A stretch of 64,000 nt of DNA. Source: Dromiciops gliroides. Its lineage: Eukaryota; Chordata; Mammalia; Microbiotheria; Microbiotheriidae. The translations under genes and the position numbers were made by a program. The notes below the pieces were generated by a model that saw nothing but the letters and a program-made list of their open reading frames with translations, was not told the DNA's origin and made no database searches. Shown here in pieces: positions 61,301-64,000 of this stretch. Every line of letters starts with the position of its first letter. The first letter of the stretch is position 1. The stretch lies in NCBI RefSeq assembly GCF_019393635.1, contig NC_057861.1, forward strand, positions 545,386,711 to 545,450,710, given 5' to 3'.

Positions 61301-63402
61301 GTGAAGGACCAGAATGAGAGTTTTACTTTCGCCCTACCTTGTTGGTACCATCATCAAACCCTCTCTGACGGTCTTGGTCTGTACTATTGGTTGGTCTCTG
61401 ACTTATGAAGATGAGGCTTTTGCCCCAATAATAGGGAATGAGGGAAGAGTTGTGAGGTATAGTCAAATGTCTTTCTTTGGCTCCTCTTTTGAAACAATGG
61501 TGGAATGGTGGAATCCCTGTGGAAGGTGGGGCAGGGACTGGAAATCAGATCTGTCACTTTTTTGAGGCTTGGGTTCAATCATTAGAAACTATAAAGAATT
61601 TTATAGTCATAGAAACTAACAGGTACTGGACCCATGATTTTCAATGATATAGGGAATTCTCAGATGAGGAAAATCCTTCTTCAAATGAAAGTCTCCACCC
61701 TCTCTTGTCAATCATAGTCTTAGAAAATTTCCTGAAACACAGAAAGGTTAAATATCTCACCCAGGGTCTTGATACCTGTATGGGATACAGGCAGGACTTG
61801 AATTCAGGTCTTTGTGACTGAAACTAACTTTCTATCCATTACATCACTGTTCCTTTCAGAGTCATAGAGAATATTATAGAATAATAGAGCTTTAAAGGAT
61901 TTCATGAGTTATCTTACTTTGCTGTTGTTCAGTCATTTCAGTCATGTTCAACTCTTTGTGACCCCATTTGGGGTTTTCTTGGCAAAGATACTAGAAAGGT
62001 TTGCCATTTCCTTCTCCAGCTTACAGATGGGGAAACTGAAGCAAACAGGGTTAAGTGACTTGCCCAGGGTCACACAGCTAGTAAGTATCTTAGGTAGGAT
62101 TTGAACTTGGATAGATCAGTCTTCCTGACTGCAGGACCAGTACTCTAACCACTGTACCATCTAGCTTCCCTATCTACTCTAAATCCCTCCTTTAAAAGAT
62201 GAAGTTGGGGGTGGGGAGGGAGTCATTTTCTTAAGGCCAGATCATTAGTAGTAGAACTGAGACTTGAACCTAGTTCCATCTGATTTCAGGACTCATCCTT
62301 TTTTTCCTCTGTGCTACCATGTCTGGCTCTGTTTTCATTAGGTCCTTTATATGTTTCTTAAGATCAAAATTATCTAGTTCATAGTTCAGCCAAAAAAAAA
62401 GAAGAATATTTGGGTTCAGACTTCAGCAGTTCTGTACTGTTTGTTTGGGAGGAGGCTAGATTAGTTAAAATCCTTGGTTGAGAGGCAGCCTATAGTTGTG
62501 AGTCAGAGTCTAACTTGACTTAAAAATTAACTTAACTTGAAATTGAAATTATAACCTCCTGTTTTGTTAATGCTGTAGGCAGTGCAGTGGATAGAGTGCC
62601 TGACTTGGAGTCAAGAAGACCTGAGTTCAAATCCTGTCTCAGACACTTTCTTTGCTGTGTGACTCTGGGCAAGTCACTTTATCTCTCTCAGTTTCCGTTT
62701 CTTCATCCATGAAATGGCCATAATAGTACTCATCTCAAATGAGCTACCATATAAGATACCTGGTAAACCTTACAGTGCTTTAAAAATGCTGGTCATGATT
62801 ATTTTTCCAAGCCAGACATTGGAGCTTCTCATATAATACATCTAGATAGCAGGGAATGGACTTTATTCAGGGAACATATGAAGTTTTACAGACTGATTTA
62901 ATCAATATTATCCAGTCTGAAGACACTGGACCTGACTTGCAAAATTCATTCTAACCTCATCCATGTTGCTACATCTCTACTTTCTCCTCCCAGCCTTTCC
63001 CCATACCCTTGGGCTCCAAATGGCCTCAGTCTTACAGGTTCTAGCTTCAGCAAACATTAAACATTTACTTCTAGGTACAAAAACATGAGTAAAAATGCAG
63101 CCAAAGGGAACTAGAGGAGAAACATAATTGATTCATGTTCTTTTTAGGCCTGATTTTCATTAGGCCTGCCTTAATTTAAGCCTAGGGTCTGTGGCCTGGG
63201 CTCTAAGGGTATCTCCTCACCCCCCCTCCCCTTCCTTCATGGCCCCTTAACATCCCCTTACGTGGATGGGAGACATGATCTCATTGCGAGCCCAGTGGTA
63301 TGCAAGACCATCTTGGGTAGGCCTGTGGTTCCACTGGTGAAGAAGATGGTCATAGGCTCTTGGATCTTTGTCCTTACACAAGTGTAGTTCACAGATGCAG
63401 CT
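24982..63402 (-). CDS. ACSM1: Acyl-CoA synthetase medium-chain family gene, ACSM1-like (3' nine recognised exons; 5' exons outside the window)
   Basis: Family knowledge: ACSM enzymes are mitochondrial-matrix ligases that activate medium-chain fatty acids (and benzoate-type acids in some members) to CoA thioesters through an acyl-adenylate. Seen in sequence: ANL-superfamily motifs in order. These are the phosphate-binding [11 protein letters not shown] (63.3 kb), FGQSET (49.1 kb), LTGDRG and [10 protein letters not shown] (32.8 kb), [10 protein letters not shown] (31.9 kb), and C-terminal [10 protein letters not shown] with the catalytic lysine (25.0 kb). Nine exons carry GT/AG splice sites and compatible phases, totalling 1,031 coding bases; roughly the first 195 residues of a ~575-residue protein are missing from the window. 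[20 protein letters not shown] and GQSETG favour ACSM1 over ACSM2/3/4/5, from memory. The family is near certain, the paralog is inference. Odd: one internal exon between 58,743 and 49,207 was not found intact, so pseudogenisation or exon replacement is possible. Confidence 0.85.
25175..25435 (-). mobile_element. MIR-type SINE (last ACSM intron)
   Basis: ccctcacaatgacatagcac, ttttacagatgacacttaca and gttgcccagggttacagaac. Confidence 0.7.
25436..25745. other. Pyrimidine-rich intron sequence, nothing recognised
   Basis: ctcccttcccttcctccttcc tract near 25,490, otherwise featureless. Confidence 0.4.
25758..25988 (-). mobile_element. Type B CORE-SINE with target duplication
   Basis: Flanked by tgaactgcca (about 25,749-25,758 and 25,988-25,997). 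Full type-B structure. Confidence 0.95.
26268..26800 (+). mobile_element. MIR-type SINE, head and body separated
   Basis: Head-like gaggcagtgtggtataatgg at 26,270. A separate body, gtgtgatcttggacaaatca and cctcagtttcttcttatcta, at 26,670-26,740. The ~300 bases between are unassigned and may be an insertion. Confidence 0.5.
26929..27088 (-). mobile_element. Type A SINE with target duplication
   Basis: tggccacatg at 26,919-26,928 and 27,089-27,098. Confidence 0.97.
27258..27377 (-). CDS. ACSM1: ACSM exon (VVKAFVVL and TAPYKYPRK region)
   Basis: This 120-base exon, phase 0 at both ends, encodes 40 residues: [24 protein letters not shown] and TAPYKYPRK. The acceptor is caatcctgtag|gtg and the donor aag|gtaagg. 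TAPYKYPRK is close to invariant across ACSM paralogs. Confidence 0.96.
27505..27620 (-). mobile_element. L2 LINE 3' end
   Basis: caacaaacattaagtgctta, ctatgtgccaggcgctatgc and cagctcaaaatctaatga. Confidence 0.8.
27625..27985 (+). mobile_element. MIR-type SINE split by a type A SINE
   Basis: gtgaccttagcaaatcatgc and ggtttccttatctgtaaaat on the left. tttcatagggaataaagtga on the right. Confidence 0.8.
27767..27929 (-). mobile_element. Type A SINE with 15-base target duplication
   Basis: tgtaccacccatttc at 27,752-27,766 and 27,930-27,944, perfect. Confidence 0.98.
27986..28140 (-). mobile_element. MIR-type SINE
   Basis: ggatcatggatttagagctg, gtgatttgcccagggacaca and gatttgaactcttgtcctct. Confidence 0.85.
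28337..28487 (-). mobile_element. Type A SINE with 15-base target duplication
   Basis: atctgaaataatctt at 28,322-28,336 and 28,488-28,502, perfect. Confidence 0.98.
28565..28855 (+). mobile_element. Type A SINE interrupted by ~140 bases
   Basis: Head ggggaagttaggtggtgtag to ggacctgagt (28,565-28,626), then unrelated sequence. The SINE resumes tctgaccttagacacttaat (about 28,766) through CORE to the tail. The insert has no recognised family. Confidence 0.8.
28875..29032 (+). mobile_element. Type A SINE
   Basis: Full-length. Imperfect target duplication acaactcat / acgactcat. Confidence 0.95.
29190..29700 (+). mobile_element. CR1/L3-type LINE 3' region
   Basis: Sense-strand CR1-like 3' text: gctctgttctgggaccacat, ggagaggatgactgggatgt, tagcctgtaggagagaagac and aagaaataacttctcaataa. 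Frames are broken. Confidence 0.65.
29868..30255 (+). mobile_element. Interspersed repeat (DNA-transposon-like), split by a SINE
   Basis: tagtggtatcaaactcacat, ggccactaaaccgtacataa and tctattgtattttttatttt. A second copy in the opposite orientation lies at 34,080-34,248. hAT-type origin is a guess from the start sequence. Confidence 0.5.
30030..30187 (+). mobile_element. Type A SINE
   Basis: Head ggggggcagataggtgg. The C-rich tail junction (cctcaccccc then A) is unusual. Confidence 0.95.
30295..30450 (-). mobile_element. MIR-type SINE
   Basis: atattaagagctggaaggga and gaggacactgagtaacagag. Confidence 0.75.
30777..30910 (-). mobile_element. Type A SINE
   Basis: gaacacattcaatcta occurs at 30,744-30,759 and again directly after the head at 30,911. 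A 17-base ct-rich stretch separates the left copy from the T tail. Confidence 0.94.
30950..31235 (+). mobile_element. MIR-type SINE, possibly two fragments
   Basis: gagttctagctcaaccagtt, tttctggtaaaatggggata, then gaggatcagatgagataaca. Confidence 0.65.
31435..31690 (+). mobile_element. L2-like fragment
   Basis: Weak match: gcaagttctgtgaaggaaga and acataacaggtatccgata in L2 3' end order. Confidence 0.35.
31854..31953 (-). CDS. ACSM1: ACSM exon (YRIGPSEIE region)
   Basis: This 100-base exon has acceptor ctcctttag|g, one base that completes the split Gly, then 33 codons. They read [20 protein letters not shown] and then [13 protein letters not shown]. The donor is gag|gtgagg, phase 0. It is the GYRIGP-EVE hinge and small C-terminal domain segment of adenylate-forming enzymes. 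The 779-base intron to the preceding exon is the shortest in the gene. Confidence 0.96.
31981..32290. other. Unique intron sequence
   Basis: Between the two closest ACSM exons. No repeat seen, with several CpG sites. Confidence 0.4.
32309..32342. repeat. G-rich tract
   Basis: Runs of G separated by single A or C (gggggcggggcgggcggg), about 390 bases from the exon at 32,733. Potential G-quadruplex on the + strand and a C-run in the transcript. Confidence 0.85.
32733..32860 (-). CDS. ACSM1: ACSM exon with TGDRG and GRSDD core motifs
   Basis: This 128-base exon begins after ttccactcag and ends tctgg|gtaggc, two bases into a Gly codon. It encodes [31 protein letters not shown] and [11 protein letters not shown]. 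The Asp of TGDRG binds the ribose of AMP and the Arg of GR is the hinge region, by family knowledge. [11 protein letters not shown] is the stretch that points most strongly to ACSM1. Confidence 0.96.
33105..33240 (-). mobile_element. MIR-type SINE fragment
   Basis: tacctggggtcacacaggca and gatttgaacccagggcttct. Confidence 0.8.
33680..33890 (+). mobile_element. MIR-type SINE
   Basis: aaacagcatggcataaggga head, gagttcatatcctg and gtttcttcatttgtaaaatg. Confidence 0.82.
34080..34248 (-). mobile_element. Interspersed repeat, second copy of the 29.87 kb family
   Basis: Reverse complement parallels 29,868-30,030: attgacttagaaaac and attgtatttttatttattttg, ending tttgacaccacagttctaga. Confidence 0.5.
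34490..34710 (+). mobile_element. MIR-type SINE
   Basis: gagagggagtctggacctgg, ctgtgctaccttggacaatt and ttctcatctatacgatgggg. Confidence 0.7.
34810..34985 (+). mobile_element. MIR-type SINE
   Basis: gatcttggtcaagtcactaa and cctcagtttccccatttgta. Confidence 0.82.
35029..35072. repeat. G-rich tract
   Basis: Multiple runs of five to eight G separated by t, a or c. Strong G-quadruplex potential on the + strand. Confidence 0.9.
35073..36258. other. Intron sequence without recognised features
   Basis: About 1.2 kb with no exon, RNA gene or repeat that I can assign. Confidence 0.4.
36261..36420 (+). mobile_element. Type A SINE
   Basis: Full-length with a C-rich tail junction. Imperfect flanks aaattgaatga(g/a)g. 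Confidence 0.95.
36450..36645 (+). mobile_element. MIR-type SINE
   Basis: ggcaatattacagtggattg, tgtgttcaaatttggctcac and ccttccagctctaaatctt. Confidence 0.85.
36834..36991 (-). mobile_element. Type A SINE with target duplication
   Basis: agaaggtaaat at 36,823-36,833 and 36,992-37,002. Confidence 0.97.
37250..37690 (+). mobile_element. Probable L2 internal fragment
   Basis: Pyrimidine-rich + strand translating to degenerate L2-like text ([10 protein letters not shown]). Weak. Confidence 0.4.
38015..38262 (-). mobile_element. MIR-type SINE
   Basis: gatcctcacaacaaccctgc, ggttgaagaaactgaggcaa and gactggacttgaactcaggt. Confidence 0.9.
38366..38827 (+). mobile_element. LTR-like insertion in L1
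   Basis: 462-base insert flanked by tacta (38,361-38,365 and 38,828-38,832). Near its right end, cttaaaagtctaaactcttg ctaaagctt parallels the solo LTR at 48,235-48,270. The left end lacks a clear TG. Confidence 0.5.
38537..38592. repeat. (tg)n microsatellite
   Basis: About 28 uninterrupted gt units within the LTR-like insert. Confidence 0.99.
39030..39650 (+). mobile_element. Possible LTR remnant, split by a SINE
   Basis: C-rich text with tgtaaaaagggtccacctac, and cttccaattaaagatcttat ttctcc after the SINE, reminiscent of an LTR U5/poly(A) region. Termini not identified. Confidence 0.25.
39385..39560 (+). mobile_element. Type A SINE with internal duplication
   Basis: Target duplication aaaccctgtcct at 39,373-39,384 and 39,561-39,572. 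The head contains a repeated gagcac segment (gagcactacatctggagcac), about 15 extra bases. Confidence 0.96.
39996..40110 (-). mobile_element. Rearranged type A SINE
   Basis: Both SINE ends (ggtggggcaatgagg; taccacctagctgcccc) and the duplication tagcattttt (39,986-39,995, 40,111-40,120) are present. The CORE is replaced by ~65 unrelated bases. Confidence 0.85.
40195..40349 (-). mobile_element. Type A SINE with target duplication
   Basis: cagatgtatattt at 40,182-40,194 and 40,350-40,362. Confidence 0.97.
40375..40640 (-). mobile_element. CR1/L3-type LINE 3' end
   Basis: cttctgcttggaaatctcca, ctcttgagggagcctagtct and tctacccattgcccccagtt, antisense to the 29.5 kb copy. Confidence 0.6.
40675..40776 (-). 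CDS. ACSM1: ACSM exon ([11 protein letters not shown] region)
   Basis: This 102-base exon, phase 0 at both ends, encodes 34 residues from [20 protein letters not shown] to [10 protein letters not shown]. The acceptor is excellent (cttcttcttccag|atc) and the donor is ttg|gtaaga. The text matches the ACSM segment just before the DNPxKTA stretch of the next exon. Confidence 0.95.
40840..40905 (+). mobile_element. L1 3' UTR terminus fragment
   Basis: gggtgggagaggggtggagg then gagagaatttggaactaaaa, just upstream of the ACSM exon on the transcribed strand. Confidence 0.45.
41040..41230 (+). mobile_element. L1 endonuclease-region fragment
   Basis: ttctaggaaacatttaattc, agacttagagagtttaaatt and cagttaactcaagtaaaaca. 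Confidence 0.65.
41505..41695 (-). mobile_element. MIR-type SINE
   Basis: gacaaccctttgaggtaggt, ttgagaaaactgagggagag and tttgaacttgggtcttcctg. Confidence 0.88.
41698..42070 (+). mobile_element. MIR-type SINE split by a type A SINE
   Basis: gaaataacactggacttggc, gaggcttagttttctcatct and cggttgtgatgattaaagga. Confidence 0.82.
41872..42052 (-). mobile_element. Type A SINE
   Basis: Flanks taaaggaggtaat (41,859-41,871) and taaaggagctaat (42,053-42,065), one mismatch. (ttta)n tail. Confidence 0.97.
42225..42440 (+). mobile_element. MIR-type SINE
   Basis: tagctgtttgaccctgggca, gtctcagtttccttgttaat and taaattccttttcagatc. Confidence 0.82.
42505..42725 (-). mobile_element. MIR-type SINE
   Basis: tttgcaaatgaggaagtgga, ctaaagtcacaagggaggtg and gaatttgaactcaggttctt. 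Confidence 0.82.
42815..43510 (-). mobile_element. L2 LINE 3' part
   Basis: Antisense: tgcttccaggaatcttctaa, ggagctgggtcttgaaaaat, agagcattccacattgggat and acaagggagtaatatgatga. Confidence 0.65.
43520..44050. other. Intron sequence without recognised features
   Basis: Slightly GC-richer block (gacctccagagacctatcct) of unknown origin. Confidence 0.35.
44160..44560 (-). mobile_element. L1 3' region, antisense
   Basis: ttcttggttctgctcacttc, cattccccaattgatggaaa and tgatttccaattcttagcca, antisense to 51.2 kb. Confidence 0.7.
44640..44865 (-). mobile_element. L2 LINE internal fragment
   Basis: gataactccaggtttctaag, ctgggtgactggaagaatag and agatgataaactcacttttg. Confidence 0.55.
44903..44996. 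repeat. (ta)n microsatellite
   Basis: About 40 ta units preceded by catata variants, inside an ACSM intron. Confidence 0.99.
45055..45165 (-). mobile_element. MIR-type SINE fragment
   Basis: ggatttgaacccaggtcctc after a degraded CORE. Confidence 0.75.
45530..45610 (-). CDS. ACSM1: ACSM exon ([11 protein letters not shown] region)
   Basis: This 81-base exon, phase 0 at both ends, encodes 27 residues beginning [13 protein letters not shown] and ending PPYDMQ. The acceptor is ggtcaacag|ggt. The donor is cag|gtctgt, which lacks the usual purine-A at +3/+4 and looks weak. Length and content agree with the corresponding exon in ACSM paralogs. Confidence 0.92.
45880..45937 (-). mobile_element. SINE head fragment
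   Basis: tctgactctaggcccagtgc to tcatctagctgccc, only the tRNA-like end. A possible L1 3' terminus (ttacatgtaattggaaaaaa) lies just before it. Confidence 0.75.
46188..46500 (+). mobile_element. Composite SINE: tRNA/CORE head with RTE-type 3' tail
   Basis: Type-A-like head and CORE (caggtcaggtggtgcactgg; gtgtgaccctgggcaagtca) run directly into an RTE-like body (gtccctgggacccagatagc; ctcacttaaatccaatttat) and the terminal catggtcctcttcgagaatg. Confidence 0.85.
46500..46740 (-). mobile_element. MIR-type SINE
   Basis: ctcctcacaacaaccctggg, gatgaagaaactgaggctga and gcaggatttgaactcaggat. Confidence 0.92.
46835..47945 (-). mobile_element. L2 LINE ORF2 remnant
   Basis: Minus-strand text fits L2 reverse transcriptase and 3' domain: [29 protein letters not shown] and, upstream, [16 protein letters not shown]. 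Stops and gaps throughout. It is the longest L2 piece here. Confidence 0.75.
47974..48331 (+). mobile_element. Solo LTR of an endogenous retrovirus with 4-base target duplication
   Basis: Starts TGTAACGATTGG, ends CCCTTAACA, flanked by gtca at 47,970-47,973 and 48,332-48,335. AATAAA at 48,231-48,236, about 95 bases before the end. A CpG-containing U3/R segment lies near 48,070-48,130. No coding capacity. A 4-base duplication fits class I (gammaretrovirus-like) elements. Confidence 0.88.
48340..49020. other. Intron sequence without recognised features
   Basis: AT-rich. A short tgatgga repeat near 48,970. Confidence 0.4.
49084..49207 (-). CDS. ACSM1: ACSM exon with the FGQSET motif
   Basis: This 124-base exon starts after cctctgtataag and ends acg|gtaggt. 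One base (t) completes a split codon, then 41 codons run from YKFPTLKH through [19 protein letters not shown] to EIFGQSET. The motif is usually Y-GYGQTE in the family and NYGQSE in ACSM1; here the aromatic before Gly is Phe. A (tg)n tract lies just downstream in the intron (about 49,024-49,040). The required upstream exon (phase 0 to phase 2) was not found intact. Confidence 0.93.
49310..49495. repeat. (tctc)n pyrimidine-rich tract
   Basis: ctctctctctctctc run at 49,340-49,376 within a longer ct-rich stretch. On the transcribed strand it is (ga)n, about 100-290 bases before the exon acceptor at 49,207. Confidence 0.95.
49500..49700 (-). mobile_element. Possible L1 3' UTR segment
   Basis: Minus strand: aaatgatgaaacacactttc and gagatgggggactgtgagta. 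Family assignment is from memory and weak. Confidence 0.3.
49755..49945 (-). mobile_element. MIR-type SINE
   Basis: ttctcattttgtaaatgagg, acttgcccagtgtcacatgg and gctgggattcaaatataggt. Confidence 0.82.
50151..50228 (-). pseudogene. Possible decayed remnant of the missing ACSM exon
   Basis: After aatccacag the minus strand reads a TLL-like stretch, a one-base shift, then YPI, an in-frame TAA, APS, and finally LTR-like codons. It ends ctcacaag where the exon should end, but the donor GT is AT. Spacing between TLL, YPI, AP and LT matches the ACSM exon to within one codon. The matched residues are few and the pyrimidine tract is poor, so chance is not excluded. Confidence 0.25.
50229..50860. other. 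Unique-looking intron sequence
   Basis: No repeat recognised. It lies upstream, in transcript order, of the candidate decayed exon. Confidence 0.35.
50865..51475 (+). mobile_element. L1 ORF2 3' end and 3' region
   Basis: tttcacttcacaccctgcaa, attgttggtgggcctgtgaa, gatgcccactgattggggaa and gaactgatgcagagtgaagt follow the order of mammalian L1 3' ends. Frames are broken. Confidence 0.75.
51493..51643. mobile_element. Short hAT-like non-autonomous DNA transposon
   Basis: Termini cagggcttcttaaact and agtttaagaagctttg are inverted repeats. 8-base flanks are ctctagtt (51,485-51,492) and ctctagaa (51,644-51,651). TIR start CA-GG and 8-base duplication fit hAT (MER5-like) MITEs. Confidence 0.75.
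51826..51902 (-). other. Orphan open segment with consensus splice sites, candidate cassette exon in the ACSM gene
   Basis: A 77-base segment on the minus strand is bounded by gttttacag| and |gtaagttttg, both close to consensus. Read from phase 0, as the upstream exon requires, it gives 25 codons without a stop (starting [11 protein letters not shown]) plus two bases. The next exon's leading t then makes Asn followed in frame by YKFP. It shows no convincing similarity to the ACSM family in any frame. It may be a real lineage-specific exon or chance. Confidence 0.25.
51938..52083 (-). mobile_element. Type A SINE
   Basis: Minus-strand copy with a short deletion in the CORE (gcccacacacagctggtgtc). 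It begins about 36 bases from the 77-base candidate exon. Confidence 0.95.
52260..52490 (-). mobile_element. L2 LINE fragment
   Basis: gtaaggagctattgaaataa, agggtaatctggtagttgaa and gttaggaggttatttcatta. Confidence 0.6.
52490..54010 (-). mobile_element. CR1/L3-type LINE 3' half, split by a MIR-type SINE
   Basis: + strand antisense text: gcctttacttgaagacctct, ctaaacacactccagtttaa, tgtccagaaatgcacacaat, aactcccagatctttttc, then after the SINE atcttgatgaagtaatgctgg-type and tgaaaatcaggaccatattt. It has the same order as 10.4-12.2 kb. Confidence 0.75.
53283..53565 (+). mobile_element. MIR-type SINE inserted in the CR1/L3 LINE
   Basis: Complete: agatggtacagtgatgggct, gacctgagttcaaatgtggc, CORE, cttatctgtaaaatgggaat and the L2-like tail gtgcttggcacatagtaggt. 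(att)n end. Confidence 0.93.
54070..54890 (-). mobile_element. L2 LINE ORF2 remnant
   Basis: Minus-strand text [13 protein letters not shown] and [11 protein letters not shown] matches the L2 piece at 46.9 kb in order. Heavily mutated. Confidence 0.7.
55228..55367 (-). mobile_element. Type A SINE with 14-base target duplication
   Basis: atccattgactttt at 55,214-55,227 and 55,368-55,381. Confidence 0.97.
55382..58070 (-). mobile_element. RTE-type LINE, degenerate, about 2.7 kb
   Basis: Minus strand encodes RT pieces: [20 protein letters not shown] (55.6 kb), [18 protein letters not shown] (55.8 kb) and [19 protein letters not shown] (56.2 kb). Upstream, an endonuclease-like region spans 56.5-57.3 kb and a 5' region 57.6-58.07 kb. 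Internal stops and frameshifts make it non-functional. The 5' region is shared with the SINE at 9.0 kb. Confidence 0.8.
56494..56531 (+). mobile_element. 38-base type A SINE head inside the RTE LINE
   Basis: gagcagctaggtggcatagt to gagcaccggcccgg, then abrupt return to RTE sequence. A 3'-deleted copy, unusual for LINE-mobilised SINEs. Confidence 0.85.
58180..58268 (-). mobile_element. MIR-type SINE fragment
   Basis: atgacttgcttaatgtcaca and ggattcaaactcaggtccct. Confidence 0.75.
58290..58665 (-). mobile_element. MIR-type SINE split by a type B SINE
   Basis: attttctagatgaggaagtg, gagctgggatttgaacccat, resuming ctctggctccaaggg after the insertion. Confidence 0.75.
58402..58640 (+). mobile_element. 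Type B CORE-SINE
   Basis: gggtagctaggtggcatttg head (partly deleted), CORE, gagctggagaaggaaatggc, ending actgaacaac. Flanks cctctggct on both sides. Confidence 0.95.
58743..58899 (-). CDS. ACSM1: ACSM exon (SDSGW region)
   Basis: This 157-base exon starts after gttagcag and ends ctgcag|gtaaga. Its first base g completes the split Thr codon (ac+g) from the upstream exon. The rest is 52 full codons ending Leu-Gln, so the exon ends in phase 0. It contains [20 protein letters not shown] and [11 protein letters not shown], collinear with ACSM1. The acceptor has a poor pyrimidine tract, but phase and homology fix the boundary. Confidence 0.93.
58950..59050 (+). mobile_element. MIR-type SINE head fragment
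   Basis: gcacaatgcagtgggtaaga and gacctgggttcaaatcctgt. Confidence 0.75.
59050..59570 (-). mobile_element. L2 LINE 3' part, interrupted by (ta)-rich repeat
   Basis: caggtatgtattaaatgcct, aggcactttggtaggccgag, later ttgaattgaatcttgaagga and gaaactaggaattccaacag. Confidence 0.6.
59162..59300. repeat. (tatg/catata)n simple repeat
   Basis: gtgtatatatatacatacatatg-type sequence, internally self-complementary. Confidence 0.85.
59580..59710 (-). mobile_element. MIR-type SINE fragment
   Basis: aactaacatatagtgcttat and atttaatcctcacaataaac. Confidence 0.7.
59930..60020 (-). mobile_element. L2 3' end fragment
   Basis: atttagcagacatttactgt and cttcaaagagtttacaagcc. Confidence 0.6.
60030..60440 (+). 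mobile_element. MIR-type SINE split by a type A SINE
   Basis: gtgtttgaatcctgcctctg and taagcctcaatttattcgtc, then taaacagggataacaatagt and acttggtaaacctcaaagca. Confidence 0.83.
60167..60316 (-). mobile_element. Type A SINE
   Basis: Minus-strand copy with the tail replaced by a C-rich stretch (ccctcccccctcccccgg) and a small deletion in the head. Confidence 0.93.
60530..61330 (-). mobile_element. L2 LINE 3' part, split by a type A SINE
   Basis: gctttatagagaaggtaaca, ggttgtgaggggccttgaat, tagtcaagggaagaggtaat and aggagtcaaagataacatag, collinear with other L2 pieces. Confidence 0.65.
60609..60759 (+). mobile_element. Type A SINE with target duplication
   Basis: aaggtaagggaa at 60,597-60,608 and about 60,758-60,769. 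Near-consensus body. Confidence 0.97.
61331..61669. other. No recognised feature
   Basis: Non-coding intron sequence. Confidence 0.35.
61670..61860 (-). mobile_element. MIR-type SINE
   Basis: aaggttaaatatctcaccca and ggacttgaattcaggtcttt. Confidence 0.75.
61922..62171 (-). mobile_element. Type B CORE-SINE
   Basis: gtgaccccatttggggtttt, ttccttctccagcttacaga, CORE and catctagcttccc. Confidence 0.96.
62200..62335 (-). mobile_element. MIR-type SINE fragment
   Basis: agatcattagtagtagaact and gacttgaacctagttccatc. Confidence 0.65.
62572..62800 (+). mobile_element. MIR-type SINE
   Basis: gtaggcagtgcagtggatag head, ctgagttcaaatcctgtctc, CORE, gtttcttcatccatgaaatg and the L2-like tail. Confidence 0.92.
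62801..63261. other. Intron sequence without recognised features
   Basis: Immediately downstream (transcript sense) of the 63.3 kb exon. No repeat recognised. Confidence 0.4.
63262..63402 (-). CDS. ACSM1: ACSM exon with the ATP-phosphate-binding motif
   Basis: This 141-base exon starts after ccttgcag and ends at a strong donor, ac|gtaagg. It begins with one base finishing a codon and ends two bases into the next. The translation carries [16 protein letters not shown], the Thr/Ser/Gly-rich phosphate-binding loop of adenylate-forming enzymes, followed by HTTGLAM, which resembles the HSHGLAL stretch of ACSM1. It is the most 5' exon visible. The preceding exon should end in phase 2 and lie beyond 64,000. 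Confidence 0.92.
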
Positions 63403-63492
63403 CTGCAAGGCATTTGAGATGAAATGACAGTCATTAGCTTCAATGGTTTTGCATTATCTCAAGAGGAATAAAATGAATGTTAGGGCATGGCT

Positions 63493-63750
63493 GTGGGCAG
63501 CTAGATGGCTCAGTGGATAGAATGCCGTGCCTGGAATCAGGAAAACTCACCTTCCTGAGTTCAAATCTAGCCTCAGGTACTTATTAGCTGTGTGACCCTA
63601 GGCAAATCACTTAACCCTGTTTGCCTCAGTCTCCTTATCTGTAAAATAAGCTGAAGAAGGAAATGGCAAACCACTCCAGTACCTTTGCCAAGAAATTCCC
63701 AAATGGGGTCCCAAATAGTTGGACATGACTGAAAATGACTGAATAACAAT
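63493..63750 (+). mobile_element. Type B CORE-SINE
   Basis: gggcagctagatggctcagt head, CORE, gaaggaaatggcaaaccact and ctgaataacaataaa end. Lies in the intron upstream of the 63.3 kb exon. Confidence 0.95.
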
Positions 63751-63889
63751 AAAATCCCCAGTGTGCTTAATATAGTTCCTGGAATATAGTAGGTGCTTAA
63801 TAGATGTTTATTGAATAGAAATCTCAAAAATAATGTTTTTAAATACATAGAATAAAATACATTGAATTATAAAGGGGCCTAATTATAAT

Positions 63890-64000
63890 TTTTTTTTTTG
63901 GCGCGGGGCAATGGGGGTTAAGTGACTTGCCCAGGGTCACACAGCTAGTAAGTATTAAGTGTCTAAGGCTGGATTTGAACTCAGGTACTCCTGAATCCAG
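63890..64000 (-). mobile_element. Type A SINE cut by the window end
   Basis: T tail, ggcgcggggcaatgggggtt, CORE, to tcctgaatccag. The head lies beyond 64,000. Confidence 0.95.

Overview
The window is vertebrate nuclear DNA, almost certainly from a marsupial. No open frame is long. The density of tRNA-headed CORE-SINEs (head gggcagctaggtgg, CORE tgtgaccctgggcaagtcactta) together with L2, MIR, CR1/L3-type, RTE and marsupial-type L1 fragments is characteristic of marsupial genomes. I cannot name the species.

One protein-coding gene is present, on the minus strand. It is the 3' two-thirds of a medium-chain acyl-CoA synthetase (ACSM family, closest to ACSM1 as I recall the paralogs). Nine exons were read out with exact splice sites: 63,402-63,262, 58,899-58,743, 49,207-49,084, 45,610-45,530, 40,776-40,675, 32,860-32,733, 31,953-31,854, 27,377-27,258 and 25,059-24,982, where the stop codon lies. 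A polyadenylation signal follows at 24,881-24,876. The N-terminal exons and promoter lie beyond position 64,000. All phases agree except at one place: family comparison requires a further exon of about 80 bases between 58,743 and 49,207, and I found no intact copy. Two candidates are described. One is an open 77-base segment with consensus splice sites and the right phase but no clear homology. The other is a decayed 78-base segment with weak homology.

Region by region: 1-24,875 is intergenic downstream sequence made of repeats. It holds a five-copy 174-base tandem array inside a CR1/L3-type LINE (11,270-12,139), simple repeats, L1 pieces and a solo LTR (22,032-22,664). Region 24,876-63,402 is the ACSM gene, whose introns are loaded with SINEs, L2 pieces, a solo LTR with target duplication (47,974-48,331), a small hAT-like element with 8-base target duplications (51,493-51,643) and an RTE LINE (about 55,382-58,070). 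Region 63,403-64,000 is an upstream ACSM intron ending in a truncated SINE.

I see no bacterial-type operon, CRISPR array, phage or obviously new molecular system. The points most worth checking are the missing or replaced ACSM exon, the LINE-internal tandem array, the chimeric RTE-related SINEs and the dated nesting of repeats.
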